Notes: generated from the sequence alone by a model not told the origin. 64,000 nt of DNA from Emcibacter sp. (GCF_963675455.1 NZ_OY776217.1:3210001-3274000), one strand, 5' to 3'. Positions 9,312 to 18,346 are shown, counted from the first letter of the stretch. Made by a program: numbers and translations.

Positions 9312-9876
9312 AAAACGCAAGACCAAAACCACTGCCGACTGTCGCCTGCCCGGCGACCTGAACCGGGAACAGCTTCTGGCCCGGTTCCTGCGGGTTGACC
9401 ACGCCGGTGAATATGGTGCCGTGCGCATCTATCAGGGCCAGCTTGCCGTACTTGGCGACAAACACCCAAAAAGCGCCATGATCCGCCATATGAAAGAACA
9501 GGAAGATGTGCATCTTGACAGGTTCAACAATCTCCTGAACGAACGAAACGTCCGCCCGACCGCCATCACCCCGCTATGGCATATAGCCGGTTTCGCTCTC
9601 GGTGCCGGGACCGCCCTGCTTGGTGAAAAGGCCGCCATGGCCTGCACCGAAGCGGTGGAAGAAGTCATCGACCAGCATTATTCGGCCCAGATTGAACAAC
9701 TGGGCGATGAAGAAAAAGATCTGGCTGAAGAGCTTGAAAAATTCCGTCAGGAAGAAGCGGAGCACCATGACCTTGCCGTCGAAAACGGCGCCCGGGAAAC
9801 CCCCGGCTACACTCTGTTATCCGGCATGATCAAACTTGGCTGCCGCACCGCCATCAAAATAGCAGAGCGCATCTAG
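9292..9876 (+). CDS. coq7: COQ7-type demethoxyubiquinone hydroxylase
   Basis: This 194-residue di-iron enzyme performs the last ring hydroxylation of ubiquinone synthesis (5-demethoxyubiquinone to 5-hydroxyubiquinone). The carboxylate-bridged iron ligands are in the recognisable motifs DHAGEYGAVRIY (about 35), EQEDVHL (about 67), EAVEEVIDQHY (about 120) and EEAEHHDLAV (about 153). The ferritin-like four-helix layout spans almost the whole protein. The ATG at 9292 overlaps the dsbB end by 20 bases; a second in-frame ATG at 9304 with GGGA upstream is an equally good start. The 3' end converges closely on an HNH nuclease gene. Confidence 0.95.
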   Translation: MGKNMPEKRKTKTTADCRLPGDLNREQLLARFLRVDHAGEYGAVRIYQGQLAVLGDKHPKSAMIRHMKEQEDVHLDRFNNLLNERNVRPTAITPLWHIAGFALGAGTALLGEKAAMACTEAVEEVIDQHYSAQIEQLGDEEKDLAEELEKFRQEEAEHHDLAVENGARETPGYTLLSGMIKLGCRTAIKIAERI

Positions 9877-9882
9877 GTCGGA

Positions 9883-10470
9883 TCAGCTTTCCAGTTCGGT
9901 ATCCCAGTATAAGAAATCCCGCCAACTCTCATGGAGATAATTTGGCGGGAAGGAACGTCCGTGATTCTGCAGTTTATGGACCGTTGGCCTCATGGGTTTG
10001 GTCAACAGCCTCATACGGGCCTCTTGTGGCGTTCGTCCGCCCTTTCGCATGTTACAGCCCGGACAAGACGTCGTGATATTGTCCCAGGTCGTTTTCCCCC
10101 CCGCACGGCGCGGTATCACATGATCAAATGTCAGTTCCTTGCCGTTGCAGGCCTTGCGGCCGCAATACTGGCAGGTAAACCTGTCCCGCAAAAACACGTT
10201 GAACCGGGTAAAGGCCGGATGCTGGCCCGGATTCACGTATTCCTTCAGGCTGATGACGCTGGGCATCCTGATTTCACAGGACGGGCTGTGAATCACCCGG
10301 TCATATTCCTCCACCACCTGGACGCGGTCCAGGAACACGGCCTTGATGGCCGTCTGCCACGGCCAGATAGAAAGGGGAAAATAACTTAACGGCTGGAAAT
10401 CAGCATTAAGAACAAGGGCCGGACAATGTTCCGGCTTGATGGGTGACGGGCCATGGCCTGTTACGGGCAC
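9883..10470 (-). CDS. HNH endonuclease family protein
   Basis: This protein of about 195 residues has an HNH nuclease core in its middle: two CxxC zinc pairs (CQYCGRK and CPGCNMRK) flank the FDHVIPRRAGG motif, with the asparagine in TWDNI. Such short chromosomal HNH proteins are widespread in alphaproteobacteria. Their job is not established, though DNA repair or restriction-like roles have been proposed. I place the start at the GTG at 10470 because AAGGAG lies 7 bases upstream; the TTG at 10476 would sit almost on the ribosome site. It stands alone, converging with coq7. Nothing nearby suggests a restriction-modification or homing system. Confidence 0.88.
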   Translation of the reverse strand: MPVTGHGPSPIKPEHCPALVLNADFQPLSYFPLSIWPWQTAIKAVFLDRVQVVEEYDRVIHSPSCEIRMPSVISLKEYVNPGQHPAFTRFNVFLRDRFTCQYCGRKACNGKELTFDHVIPRRAGGKTTWDNITTSCPGCNMRKGGRTPQEARMRLLTKPMRPTVHKLQNHGRSFPPNYLHESWRDFLYWDTELES

Positions 10471-10621
10471 AGTCAATCTCCTTTTTGAGCCTAGCTCCTG
10501 TTATGCGGTCAATGTTTCCGCCGTGACATAATAACTGCCCTTCTGTGACAGCCATGTGACTATGGTTAACATTATACCGCTTTTTCAGTCAGGACCCAAG
10601 GGAAGTTTGACGTCCCAGCTA

Positions 10622-11281
10622 TCAGGCAGAAACCTTCTGTAGAAACTCGAGGGCTTTTTGCAAACCATCGGGCCCGATACTGTGAGTAATCCCCCGAGAG
10701 ATATGGGTGGTCACATCGATATCGACGGACTGCAGCGCCTCTTTCGCGTCATACATCATCTGGATTGGCAGAACATCGTCACTATCCCCGTGAATCAGCA
10801 TGACCGGCGGTTTGCTGGCGATGTCCTGCTGCCAGTTGTCCGGCAACGTCATGGCGCCGGAAAAACCGAGAATACCGGCCAATGGATTTTTCCGTCTCAG
10901 CCCCACATGCAGAGACATCATGGTGCCCTGGGAAAAACCACTGAGGACAAGGTCCTTGTCTTCCAGACCATAACGGTCAAGTTCCTGATCAATAAAGCTA
11001 TCCAGGACAGGGGCCGCTTCAAGAGTTCCCCGCAGCCTTTCCTCGCGGCTCAGGCTGGTCAAGCCAAACCACTGGTAACCCATAGGCGCACCGGGACAGG
11101 CCTCTGGTGCATTGGGAGAGATAAATACCGTGTTTGGCATTACTCTCTGAAAATGAGGGACCAGACCGATCAGGTCATAGCCGTTAGAGCCATAGCCATG
11201 CGACAAAATGAGCATTTTTTCAATTTTTTCGCCAACTGGCGGTTCGACCCGGGGACCTGATAATGTTGTAAGCGTTGACAT
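10622..11281 (-). CDS. phospholipase/carboxylesterase family alpha/beta hydrolase
   Basis: This 219-residue cytoplasmic serine hydrolase belongs to the phospholipase/carboxylesterase (YpfH-like) family. The nucleophile elbow GFSQG, the acid in HGDSDDVLP and the histidine in GITHSIG form the expected Ser-Asp-His triad. The HGYGSNG oxyanion region near residue 30 and PNAPEACPGAPMGYQWF are typical. The family cleaves short acyl or aryl esters, so a natural substrate cannot be named. GGAG five bases before the ATG supports the start. It is divergent from gluQ, with 58 bases shared between the two promoters. Confidence 0.9.
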   Translation of the reverse strand: MSTLTTLSGPRVEPPVGEKIEKMLILSHGYGSNGYDLIGLVPHFQRVMPNTVFISPNAPEACPGAPMGYQWFGLTSLSREERLRGTLEAAPVLDSFIDQELDRYGLEDKDLVLSGFSQGTMMSLHVGLRRKNPLAGILGFSGAMTLPDNWQQDIASKPPVMLIHGDSDDVLPIQMMYDAKEALQSVDIDVTTHISRGITHSIGPDGLQKALEFLQKVSA

Positions 11282-11322
11282 GGAAGCTCCAGTACCTATG
11301 ATTTGCTAAATTCAACTCTACA

Positions 11323-11328
11323 TATAAT
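11323..11328 (+). promoter_or_regulatory. -10 box (TATAAT) of gluQ, near-leaderless
   Basis: A consensus TATAAT ends 11 bases before the gluQ ATG. No ribosome site lies between them, so the transcript would start about five bases before the start codon. A weak TTGCTA lies 14 bases upstream of the box. Confidence 0.4.
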
Positions 11329-11339
11329 CAAATTTATTC

Positions 11340-12221
11340 ATGGATCAATCTTCCAACCAGAAGAACACAGAAATAGTCACCCGGTTCGCACCAAGCCCAA
11401 CCGGGCTTTTGCACCTGGGACATGCCTATTCGGCAAAGCTTGCCCATGATTTTGCACGGCAACAGGGCGGCAGCTTCCTGCTCCGCATGGAAGATATCGA
11501 CCAGACCAGATGCAAGGCTGAATATATCGATCAGATCATTGACGATCTGCAGTGGCTGGGCCTGACCTGGGACGGCGAGGTTCGCCGACAATCCGACCAT
11601 TTTGATGACTATAGAGAAGCCCTTGCCCGGCTTGAGGAAAAGAACCTGCTCTATCCCTGTTTCTGCAGCAGGAAAGAAATAAAAGAGGAAATCAGCAGGA
11701 GCGCCCATGCGCCGCACGGGCCAGAGGGACATCTCTACCCGGGCACCTGCAGGGCACTTTCCGGCTCGGAACGGGCCAGGAAAATCGCCGATGGCGAGTC
11801 TTTTGCCCTGCGACTGGACATGGCCAGCGCCCTGACTGGCTTGCACGGCCCCCTGACCTGGCATGACCGCAAGAAGGGCACACAGACGGCGACGCCGGAA
11901 ATCCTGGGAGATGTTGTTCTTGCCCGCAAGGAAACACCCGCCAGCTACCACCTGTCTGTCGTTCTGGACGATGCTGACCAGAAAATCAGTCATGTCATTC
12001 GCGGCGAAGACCTTTTTTATGCCACCCATCTGCACCGCCTGCTGCAACACCTCCTTAACCTGCCGGTACCGGAATATTTTCATCATCCGCTGGTTGTTGA
12101 CCAAAGCGGCAAGCGTTTTTCAAAACGGGACCAGAGTGTCACCCTTAAACATCTGCGGGATAAAGGTCACCAACCTGCTGATGTGTTTGCCCTCTATTCA
12201 CTTCCCGGCATTGAGCAATAG
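11340..12221 (+). CDS. gluQ: glutamyl-Q tRNA(Asp) synthetase
   Basis: This 293-residue protein is a GluRS paralogue that attaches glutamate to the queuosine at position 34 of tRNA-Asp. It keeps the catalytic core only: RFAPSPTGLLHLGHA (HIGH region) near residue 15, a cysteine-containing segment in YPCFCSRKEI, the HVIRGEDL stretch, and a GKRFSKRD KMSKS-like loop near 262. It lacks the anticodon-binding domain of full GluRS, and the length fits GluQRS. The ATG has no ribosome site, and a TATAAT box sits just upstream, so it may be expressed from a near-leaderless mRNA. It is divergent from an esterase gene and has no dksA neighbour, unlike in enterobacteria. Confidence 0.94.
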   Translation: MDQSSNQKNTEIVTRFAPSPTGLLHLGHAYSAKLAHDFARQQGGSFLLRMEDIDQTRCKAEYIDQIIDDLQWLGLTWDGEVRRQSDHFDDYREALARLEEKNLLYPCFCSRKEIKEEISRSAHAPHGPEGHLYPGTCRALSGSERARKIADGESFALRLDMASALTGLHGPLTWHDRKKGTQTATPEILGDVVLARKETPASYHLSVVLDDADQKISHVIRGEDLFYATHLHRLLQHLLNLPVPEYFHHPLVVDQSGKRFSKRDQSVTLKHLRDKGHQPADVFALYSLPGIEQ

Positions 12222-12305
12222 GCTTTCGGTCAAAATTTATTCGTCACTAACGCACTATTTTCGAAACCTTTTTTATGCTTTCTTCATATTCAGATGTTAC
12301 ATATT

Positions 12306-12334
12306 TTGACCATATTCTTGTTCCTTACTAAGAT
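12306..12334 (+). promoter_or_regulatory. candidate sigma-70 promoter of the lectin-like gene
   Basis: TTGACC (12306-12311) and TAAGAT (12329-12334) are spaced by 17 bases. They lie about 30 bases upstream of the start codon of the next gene, whose AAGG ribosome site follows. Confidence 0.5.
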
Positions 12335-12365
12335 AGAAACGTTAAAAGCGTGAAAAGGTTGGAAA

Positions 12366-12977
12366 ATGACCAAAAGAATTCAGTTCGTAATGATGTGTGT
12401 CCTGACACTGACACTGCCGATGATGGCCAGTGCCCAGGTTGGAATTGAAAAGAAACACAAGTCTTATAAGGAAGACTATATGATCACGGGTTCTGCCAAG
12501 GGCCCTTTCTACGACCCTCATACCAAAAGCTATTTTGAGCTGAGATGGCAGAAGAAGGGGCGTAAATGGCGCCAGGCCTTTCTGGAAGCGCAGAGTCTGA
12601 ATTTTAAGGATACGTCTGGTCGTCTTGCTCTGGTCAAGGATCTTGAAACACATAACTTCATCCAGACACATTTCAACATTTCTGCAGCGACCTGGATCGG
12701 ACTGCAATATTATTGCGACGAAAGAAGACTGAACTGGGCAGATAATTCATCGCTGGAAAAGGGTGAATTCAGTGCCTGGCACTATAATTGGGCCCGACGC
12801 GACGACATTCGCTGTGGCTTTATGAGTGATAAATTCACCCCAGGTCTGAATATGAAATCCCACATGGGTGTCTCCTATATTCCGCTGGGTAAGGAAATGC
12901 CCGCCATGTGGCAGGCCTCCGGCCCTGAAAAGGAATATGACTTCTTCATCGTGGAATACCCGACCGGCAAAGAATAA
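12366..12977 (+). CDS. secreted protein with a C-type-lectin-like fold
   Basis: This 203-residue exported protein starts with a signal peptide (cleavage expected after ASA near residue 23). The central part (about 55-190) has the spacing of a C-type-lectin-like domain: a WRQAFLEAQSL helix, GRLALVKDLETHNFI, the TWIGLQYY stretch, NWADNSS, and a final FFIVEY strand. Only two cysteines, about 40 residues apart, are visible, rather than the usual two pairs. The typical calcium motifs (EPN or WND) are absent, so sugar binding is uncertain. It has its own promoter and an AAGG ribosome site, and converges on the ZorA-like gene with five bases between the stops. The family call is from pattern only. 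Confidence 0.55.
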   Translation: MTKRIQFVMMCVLTLTLPMMASAQVGIEKKHKSYKEDYMITGSAKGPFYDPHTKSYFELRWQKKGRKWRQAFLEAQSLNFKDTSGRLALVKDLETHNFIQTHFNISAATWIGLQYYCDERRLNWADNSSLEKGEFSAWHYNWARRDDIRCGFMSDKFTPGLNMKSHMGVSYIPLGKEMPAMWQASGPEKEYDFFIVEYPTGKE

Positions 12978-12982
12978 GCCCC

Positions 12983-14587
12983 CTAAAGTTCCGGCAGTTC
13001 TTCTATCTGCGTCAGGCGTTGTTTTTTCAGTTTCTCCAGCGCCTCGAGAAGTTCGTTTTTCTGTGCACTGCTGACACTTCCCGGGGGACTGTTTTTCGCC
13101 TCCCGGATCAGACTGTCCAGCTCCTTGGACAATTTGGCAAAACGATCCACCAGTTTGCCCGACGCCTCGGAAATCGTGCCAAGATCCTGGCTTGTTTTTT
13201 TCAATCCCTGAACAAGTGAATCCTTATTGGCCAGGGCATTGTTCAGCACGTCCTGAGTTTCTTCGATCCGGGACATATGCTCGCCGATGAATTCTCCATA
13301 CTTCTCGTAATTCTGACCGATTTCAGCCTTCAGGGTTTCCAGCATTTTTTCAGTCTGCGCGACAATATGCTGTTCAGACTGTTTTTCCTCTTTGGCAACA
13401 GCCTCTCTCATCTGCTCGAGCTGACCCGCGAAACCGGTTGCTGTGGCGGAAAAACTCATTTCCATTTTCTCTGCAGTCTTCTGTGCCTTTTCCAGGGAAG
13501 TGGTCAGGGCCGACAATTGTTTTCCGGCATTTTTTTCCATTTCCTTTTCAAAGGCAGCGATTGCAGTGGAAAGAAACTCTTCCAGCTTGCTCCCCTGATC
13601 ATCTGAAAGCGCCTTGGTTGCCTTGCCAATGGCAGCCAGCGGGCGCTGGATTGCCTTTTCCACATCCTTGGAAAGGCTGTTTTCCCGCATCATCTCTGCC
13701 ATCTCCTTCAGGACCGTATGCCATCCGTTGTGATGGAAAAGATGATCAATCAGTGATGGCAGTTCCCGGGCATTCTGGCGCAAAACACCAGTGCTGAAAG
13801 TGACAAGCGTGTAAATAAGCAGGGCCGTAAATATTGAAATGACAAGTGCTGTCAATCCCGGCTGCAACTGACTGATGAAATCACCGAGTGTTGTCATATT
13901 TACATTCAGGGCCGGGTCGAAAACGGGCAGATTCAGAATATTAACCAACAGGAGGAGCCCCCCCACTGTCAACAGGACTTTGGGAAGAGCCTCCACAAAC
14001 CAGAGAAAGAGCCGCTGATCGACAAGCTGCTCCGGGCTGAATACAGATGCTGCTCCGACGGACGCAAGCACCGGTGCGATGGTTACTTTTTCATCCTGCC
14101 CCCTCTTGGTAATCGCCCGGTTAATCTTTGCCTTTTTCAGCAGTTCCTCAGGAACCTCTCTCTCCGGCAGTTGATCAAGATGTTCACTGTAGATCACAGC
14201 AAACTCATGGACGAAATCAAGCCCTTCCAGCGCGGTCAGGAATTTTTTGACGGTAGTCTGTCTAATCCTGTCGCAGGCCAGCGGCAATTGGCCCAGGCGC
14301 TTTTTCGCCCGTGTCAGATGAAACCAGATATGAAAGGACGGCAGCAGATGGGCAAAGATCACCATAGACATGAAAAATACGCAAATATAACTGGCGATGG
14401 TCACCAGTTCACTGCTCATCAGCAGACGGAGAAAATCACGCGGCAGTCTCTCGGTTGACAATATTATCGTCAGGCTTGTGACAATTGTCGTCGCAAAATA
14501 GGCCACAACAGCCGAAACCAGGAGTGTTAGCAAAAAAAACAATATTCTAGGCACGATGAACCAATCCCCTCTTGCGGCCCGGATCAC
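12983..14587 (-). CDS. ZorA/MotA-like membrane protein with long coiled coil, no ZorB partner
   Basis: This 534-residue protein has the topology of MotA/TolQ/ExbB-type ion-channel subunits. Two N-terminal helices (about 12-40 and 60-85) are followed by a cytoplasmic loop and then two more helices, about 195-225 and 240-265. The second pair carries LPKVLLTVGGLLLL and QPGLTALVISIFTALLIYTLV, resembling the third and fourth MotA helices. After this, residues 285-530 form an almost continuous charged coiled coil, as in ZorA of the Zorya defence system. No ZorB/MotB/OmpA-type stator and no Zorya nuclease or helicase flanks it, so a defence role is unsupported. The GTG at 14587 has its ribosome site too close; the GTG at 14554, with AGAGGGGA about ten bases upstream, may be the true start. 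Confidence 0.6.
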   Translation of the reverse strand: MIRAARGDWFIVPRILFFLLTLLVSAVVAYFATTIVTSLTIILSTERLPRDFLRLLMSSELVTIASYICVFFMSMVIFAHLLPSFHIWFHLTRAKKRLGQLPLACDRIRQTTVKKFLTALEGLDFVHEFAVIYSEHLDQLPEREVPEELLKKAKINRAITKRGQDEKVTIAPVLASVGAASVFSPEQLVDQRLFLWFVEALPKVLLTVGGLLLLVNILNLPVFDPALNVNMTTLGDFISQLQPGLTALVISIFTALLIYTLVTFSTGVLRQNARELPSLIDHLFHHNGWHTVLKEMAEMMRENSLSKDVEKAIQRPLAAIGKATKALSDDQGSKLEEFLSTAIAAFEKEMEKNAGKQLSALTTSLEKAQKTAEKMEMSFSATATGFAGQLEQMREAVAKEEKQSEQHIVAQTEKMLETLKAEIGQNYEKYGEFIGEHMSRIEETQDVLNNALANKDSLVQGLKKTSQDLGTISEASGKLVDRFAKLSKELDSLIREAKNSPPGSVSSAQKNELLEALEKLKKQRLTQIEELPEL

Positions 14588-14726
14588 CCTTAAGGCTCAA
14601 ACACCCGGAACTTTCCTGTGCATTTTGGACGCAGGTTATTATAATCATTAACAAGTCAGTATTTTTACCCTATTTTGGCAGAAACTTAAATTATTAATTC
14701 AAATTGTATTTTTTATAGAAAAGCAC

Positions 14727-15863
14727 ATGCCCAAGGCACAAACAGACAACAGGATACCACATCTTTTCCACGTCATTCCCAGCTTTGCGCACGGGGGCGT
14801 TCCGATACGTATTTCCTATCTGATCAATCATTTCGGAAACAGGGTACGACACAGCCTGATCGCCACCAACGGCGAATATGACTGCCGGTCACGTCTGGCG
14901 CCGGAAATCGATTTTTCCGTCCCTTCCGTACCCCCGGCAAATGGGCTGCGGGAAAAGATCTGTACCTATCGCACGGCACTGAAAGAGATCAAACCGGACC
15001 TGCTGTTGACCTATAACTGGGGATCCATGGACTGGGCCCTTGCCAACAGTTTCTCCCCGGTCTGCCGGCACATACATCTGGAAAGCGGATTTGGCCCCGA
15101 AGAAGCGGAAAAAACCCTGTTTAAAAGGGATTTATATCGCCGGCTGGCGCTTCGGAATATCGAGGCTATTGTTGTACCCTCCTATACCCTTGTCGACATC
15201 TGCAAAACAAGCTGGAAGCTGCCGGAGCGGAAAATCCTCCATATCCCCAATGGTGTCGACTGTGAAAAATATGGCGCAGCCCCCCGCCCCGGTATTCTGC
15301 CCGGATTCGAAAAACAGGCTGGCGAAATTGTCATTGGAACCATGACTCCCCTGCGGCCGGAAAAAAACCTGCCCCGGTTGATCCGGGCGTTTCATCAGGT
15401 TGCAACCGGAAATCCTGGAATCCCGCTGCGCCTTGTGATCATGGGCGAAGGCAACGAACGTCCAGGTCTGGAGAAAATGATTTCCGACCTGGATATGACG
15501 GGAAAAATCCTGCTGGTTGGCCACATTGAGGAACCGGCTCTGGCCCTTGGCTGGCTCGATCTTTATGCCATTTCTTCAGACACCGAACAGATGCCAAATT
15601 CGGTCAATCAGGCCATGGCGGCCTCCCTGCCAATCGTCGGGCTGGCTGTCGGTGATGTGCTGCCCATGGTATCCCCGGAAAACAGGGATTTTATCGCCCG
15701 GGCCGGGGATGAAGCCGGCTTTGCCCTCGCCATGGAGGCGCTGGTGCGAAACCCGGATCTGGTGAAGCAGATCGGCGGCATCAACAAGGAACATGTCAAA
15801 AATACCTATGACAAGGCGGTCATGTATCGTGAATATGCCAAAGTATGGGGTATTTCGGACTAA
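14727..15863 (+). CDS. GT4 family glycosyltransferase
   Basis: This 378-residue enzyme has the GT-B fold of family 4 retaining glycosyltransferases. The N-terminal domain opens with HLFHVIPSFAHGGVPIRISYL. The C-terminal nucleotide-sugar domain includes IPNGVDCEKY, a TMTPLRPEKNLPRLIRAF stretch, and an EQMPNSVNQAMAASLPIVGL segment in the place of the usual EGxxxxxxEA motif. Members transfer a sugar from a nucleotide donor during polysaccharide or glycolipid assembly. It is transcribed convergently with two minus-strand GT4 genes of the exosortase-associated cluster, and is probably part of the same polysaccharide locus. Donor and acceptor are not predictable. Confidence 0.88.
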   Translation: MPKAQTDNRIPHLFHVIPSFAHGGVPIRISYLINHFGNRVRHSLIATNGEYDCRSRLAPEIDFSVPSVPPANGLREKICTYRTALKEIKPDLLLTYNWGSMDWALANSFSPVCRHIHLESGFGPEEAEKTLFKRDLYRRLALRNIEAIVVPSYTLVDICKTSWKLPERKILHIPNGVDCEKYGAAPRPGILPGFEKQAGEIVIGTMTPLRPEKNLPRLIRAFHQVATGNPGIPLRLVIMGEGNERPGLEKMISDLDMTGKILLVGHIEEPALALGWLDLYAISSDTEQMPNSVNQAMAASLPIVGLAVGDVLPMVSPENRDFIARAGDEAGFALAMEALVRNPDLVKQIGGINKEHVKNTYDKAVMYREYAKVWGISD

Positions 15864-15869
15864 ACAAGT

Positions 15870-17084
15870 CTATTTCTTTTTGAGCTTGGCCAGACGTTCG
15901 AAAACCGCAGGGTAGTTGGCAACGGAATTTTTCCAGTTGCGCTCTTCCTCCACATACCGCCGTCCGGCGGCAATCATGTCCGGCCATTTGTCCCGGTTCT
16001 CCAGCATATCCAGAATGGTGCGGGCCAGGTCATCAGGATCGTCCGGCCGGAACAGGGTACCCGTCTCCCCGTCGCGGATCAATTCGTTGTGACCGCCAAT
16101 ATCAGATGCGGCCACGAGTTTATGCTGGGCCATGGCCTCCAGCGGTTTGAGCGGAGTCACCAGATCGGTCAGGCGCATTTTCTTGCGCGGATAGATGAAA
16201 ATATCCACCAGATTATAATAATCCTGCACCTGGTTATGGGGCACCCGGCCAGTGAAGATCACACTTTCTTCAAGTCCCAGACGCGCCACCTGCTGCTTCA
16301 GATTGGCATCCTCCTGCCCGCCCCCGACAAGCAGAAGCCTTGCTTCCGGTTTTTCCTTGAGGATCTGCGGGAAGCTTTCCACCAGAATATCAAGCCCCTC
16401 ATAATCATAAAAGGACCCGATAAAACCGAGGATAATCTTGTCTTTCAGTCCCAGCTTCTCCTGCAATGCAGGATCCGGGTCACTGGGGCCGGAGAATTTG
16501 CTGATGTCCACAGCATTGGGAATGATGGTAATCTTGTCTTCAGCCACACCGCGGGAAATCAGGTCCTTCTTCAATCCGTTACAGATAGTGGTGACTGCAT
16601 CGGCCCGGTGCACCACATGGCTTTCCAGCTTTTTAGTCAGGGTATAGCGCAGGTCACCTTCCCTGCAGGTGCCGTGACTGACGGCGGCATCTTCCCAGAA
16701 GGCGCGAATTTCATAAAGCACTGGAATGCCGAGCTTTTCCCCCACATCCACCGCAGCAAGGCCATTTAGCGCCGGGGAGTGAGCATGGATAATATCGACC
16801 GGGTTATCCTTAAGAATCTCAAACATACGCGCCTTCAAACTGCGGACCACTTCATACTGATTGAGGATCGGCAGCCGGCTCAGGAGTTTGTTGTATTTGG
16901 TAGTGCGGTAAAAACCGAGGTCTTCCACCTGCTCGAATTCATTTTCGCAGTCGCCCTGCTTTATACCGGTCACATGCAGGGTCTCATGACCCAGCGCCTG
17001 CTGTCCCTTGATCAACTGGTAGCTGCGGAAGGTGTAGCCGCTGTGCAGCGGTATTGAATGATCAAGTACGTGTAAAATACGCAT
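15870..17084 (-). CDS. exosortase A-associated GT4 glycosyltransferase (Daro_2409 type)
   Basis: This 404-residue GT4 enzyme opens with MRILHVLDHSIPLHSGYTFR, which I recognise from the PEP-CTERM/exosortase A-associated glycosyltransferase family (TIGR04063, Daro_2409 type). A typical IPNAVDISKF turn and an E-containing LKPLEAMA motif follow. It probably adds a sugar to the repeat unit of the exopolysaccharide made by this locus, on the cytoplasmic face of the inner membrane. Its ATG lies one base after the TAG stop of the upstream TIGR03087-type gene, so the two are translationally coupled. Its 3' end converges with the plus-strand GT4 gene. Confidence 0.88.
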   Translation of the reverse strand: MRILHVLDHSIPLHSGYTFRSYQLIKGQQALGHETLHVTGIKQGDCENEFEQVEDLGFYRTTKYNKLLSRLPILNQYEVVRSLKARMFEILKDNPVDIIHAHSPALNGLAAVDVGEKLGIPVLYEIRAFWEDAAVSHGTCREGDLRYTLTKKLESHVVHRADAVTTICNGLKKDLISRGVAEDKITIIPNAVDISKFSGPSDPDPALQEKLGLKDKIILGFIGSFYDYEGLDILVESFPQILKEKPEARLLLVGGGQEDANLKQQVARLGLEESVIFTGRVPHNQVQDYYNLVDIFIYPRKKMRLTDLVTPLKPLEAMAQHKLVAASDIGGHNELIRDGETGTLFRPDDPDDLARTILDMLENRDKWPDMIAAGRRYVEEERNWKNSVANYPAVFERLAKLKKK

Positions 17085-17085
17085 T

Positions 17086-18306
17086 CTAGTTCTTTCCCTG
17101 ATCTGCCCTGTCGGCAGAATGCCGTTTCATGCATCCATCAATAATTTCATCAAACAGGCTCATGGCCCGGGTCCAGTTGTGATGGCTGAGCACCCTCTCC
17201 CGCCCCGCTTTCGAAAATTTCTCTCTTTCATCGGCACTGTCAAAAATGCGGGAGACACATTCCGCATATTCCTCCGGTGTCGACGCCGCCAGAATATGTT
17301 CTCCGACCACCGCATCCACCCCGCGGGCGGCAAGCCTGCTGCTGATTACCGGCACCCCGAGAGCCATGCCCTCGAGAATCTTGTTCTGGGTACCGCGCGC
17401 GATTTCCAGCGGGGCCACCACAACCTCGCTGCCGCGTACATAGGTCCGCACATCATCCACTGTCCCGGTCACCGTCACACCAGGCAAATCGCCCATGGCA
17501 AGTACTGACGCCGGCGGCTCGGCGCCTACAACAGTGAACGTAATATCCGGATATTTGTCCCTCAGGATCGGCAGAACCTTCTGACAGAAAGAAATCACGC
17601 AGGCTTCATTGGGATAATAATCCATACGTCCGACAAAGCCGATATTATGTTTCTTAAAGCTTCCGTCTGTCGGCTTGAAAAATTCGCTGTCCACCCCGTT
17701 GGGAAAGAAGGCGCTTTCAATGCCGGTGTTGAAATGATCCAGGGTTTCCACTTCAAAATCGGTGGCGCAGACGCCCACATCAAATTTGCGGGCCAGCCTT
17801 TTTTCCTCGGCTTCCAGTTTTGTCCCTTCCAGCCAGTAACCCCAACTGAAAGGCCATTTTTTAAAGCCTGCATAGGCCAGCCATTTCTGGCTGTCCATAT
17901 CGCAATAATCGAGAATTTTCGGGATATCATCAACATGCTCCACGTACTGTGCAGCAGAGGAACTGAAAACCACGATCAGATCAAACTTTTCTTCGGCAAG
18001 CTTGCGATTAATCCTGGCCTGCAGGTCCCGTGAATAAAAGTAGCCCATGGAGGACGGTGTGCGTGTCAGAAGACAACCAACCATACGCAGTTTCTGCCAG
18101 GTTTCATTGGTCCGGCTGTACAGAAATTCATGGCAATGATCCTTTATGCCCTGAATTTCCTGTTCCTCCTCGTCCGATCTGACGATCGAGGCCACTGTGA
18201 CCCGGTGCCCGCTCTCGTGCAGGTGCCTGACCATATTAAAGGACCGGATCTTATCCCCGCGTGTGGGCGGAAAGGGAAAACGGTGACTGACAAATAATAT
18301 GTTCAC
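17086..18306 (-). CDS. PEP-CTERM/EpsH1-associated sugar transferase (TIGR03087 type)
   Basis: This 406-residue glycosyltransferase begins MNILFVSHRFPFPPTRGDKIR and keeps the ILDYCDMDSQKW stretch, features I recognise from the TIGR03087 family tied to exosortase/EPS loci. A GFVGRMDYYPN segment and GTQNKILEGMALGVPVI lie in the C-terminal donor domain. The start is a GTG with GAGAA upstream. It follows a prsT-like gene after 75 bases that contain a GC-rich hairpin, and it is coupled to the next GT4 gene downstream. The role is inferred to be one transfer step in assembly of the locus polysaccharide. Confidence 0.88.
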   Translation of the reverse strand: MNILFVSHRFPFPPTRGDKIRSFNMVRHLHESGHRVTVASIVRSDEEEQEIQGIKDHCHEFLYSRTNETWQKLRMVGCLLTRTPSSMGYFYSRDLQARINRKLAEEKFDLIVVFSSSAAQYVEHVDDIPKILDYCDMDSQKWLAYAGFKKWPFSWGYWLEGTKLEAEEKRLARKFDVGVCATDFEVETLDHFNTGIESAFFPNGVDSEFFKPTDGSFKKHNIGFVGRMDYYPNEACVISFCQKVLPILRDKYPDITFTVVGAEPPASVLAMGDLPGVTVTGTVDDVRTYVRGSEVVVAPLEIARGTQNKILEGMALGVPVISSRLAARGVDAVVGEHILAASTPEEYAECVSRIFDSADEREKFSKAGRERVLSHHNWTRAMSLFDEIIDGCMKRHSADRADQGKN

Positions 18307-18346
18307 TCAGTTTCTCATACTTGACTGTTAAAACCTGTTAACCGAC

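Noticed and set aside
12983..14587. A Zorya antiphage system
   Set aside because: Only a ZorA-like protein is present; ZorB and the effector genes are missing around it.
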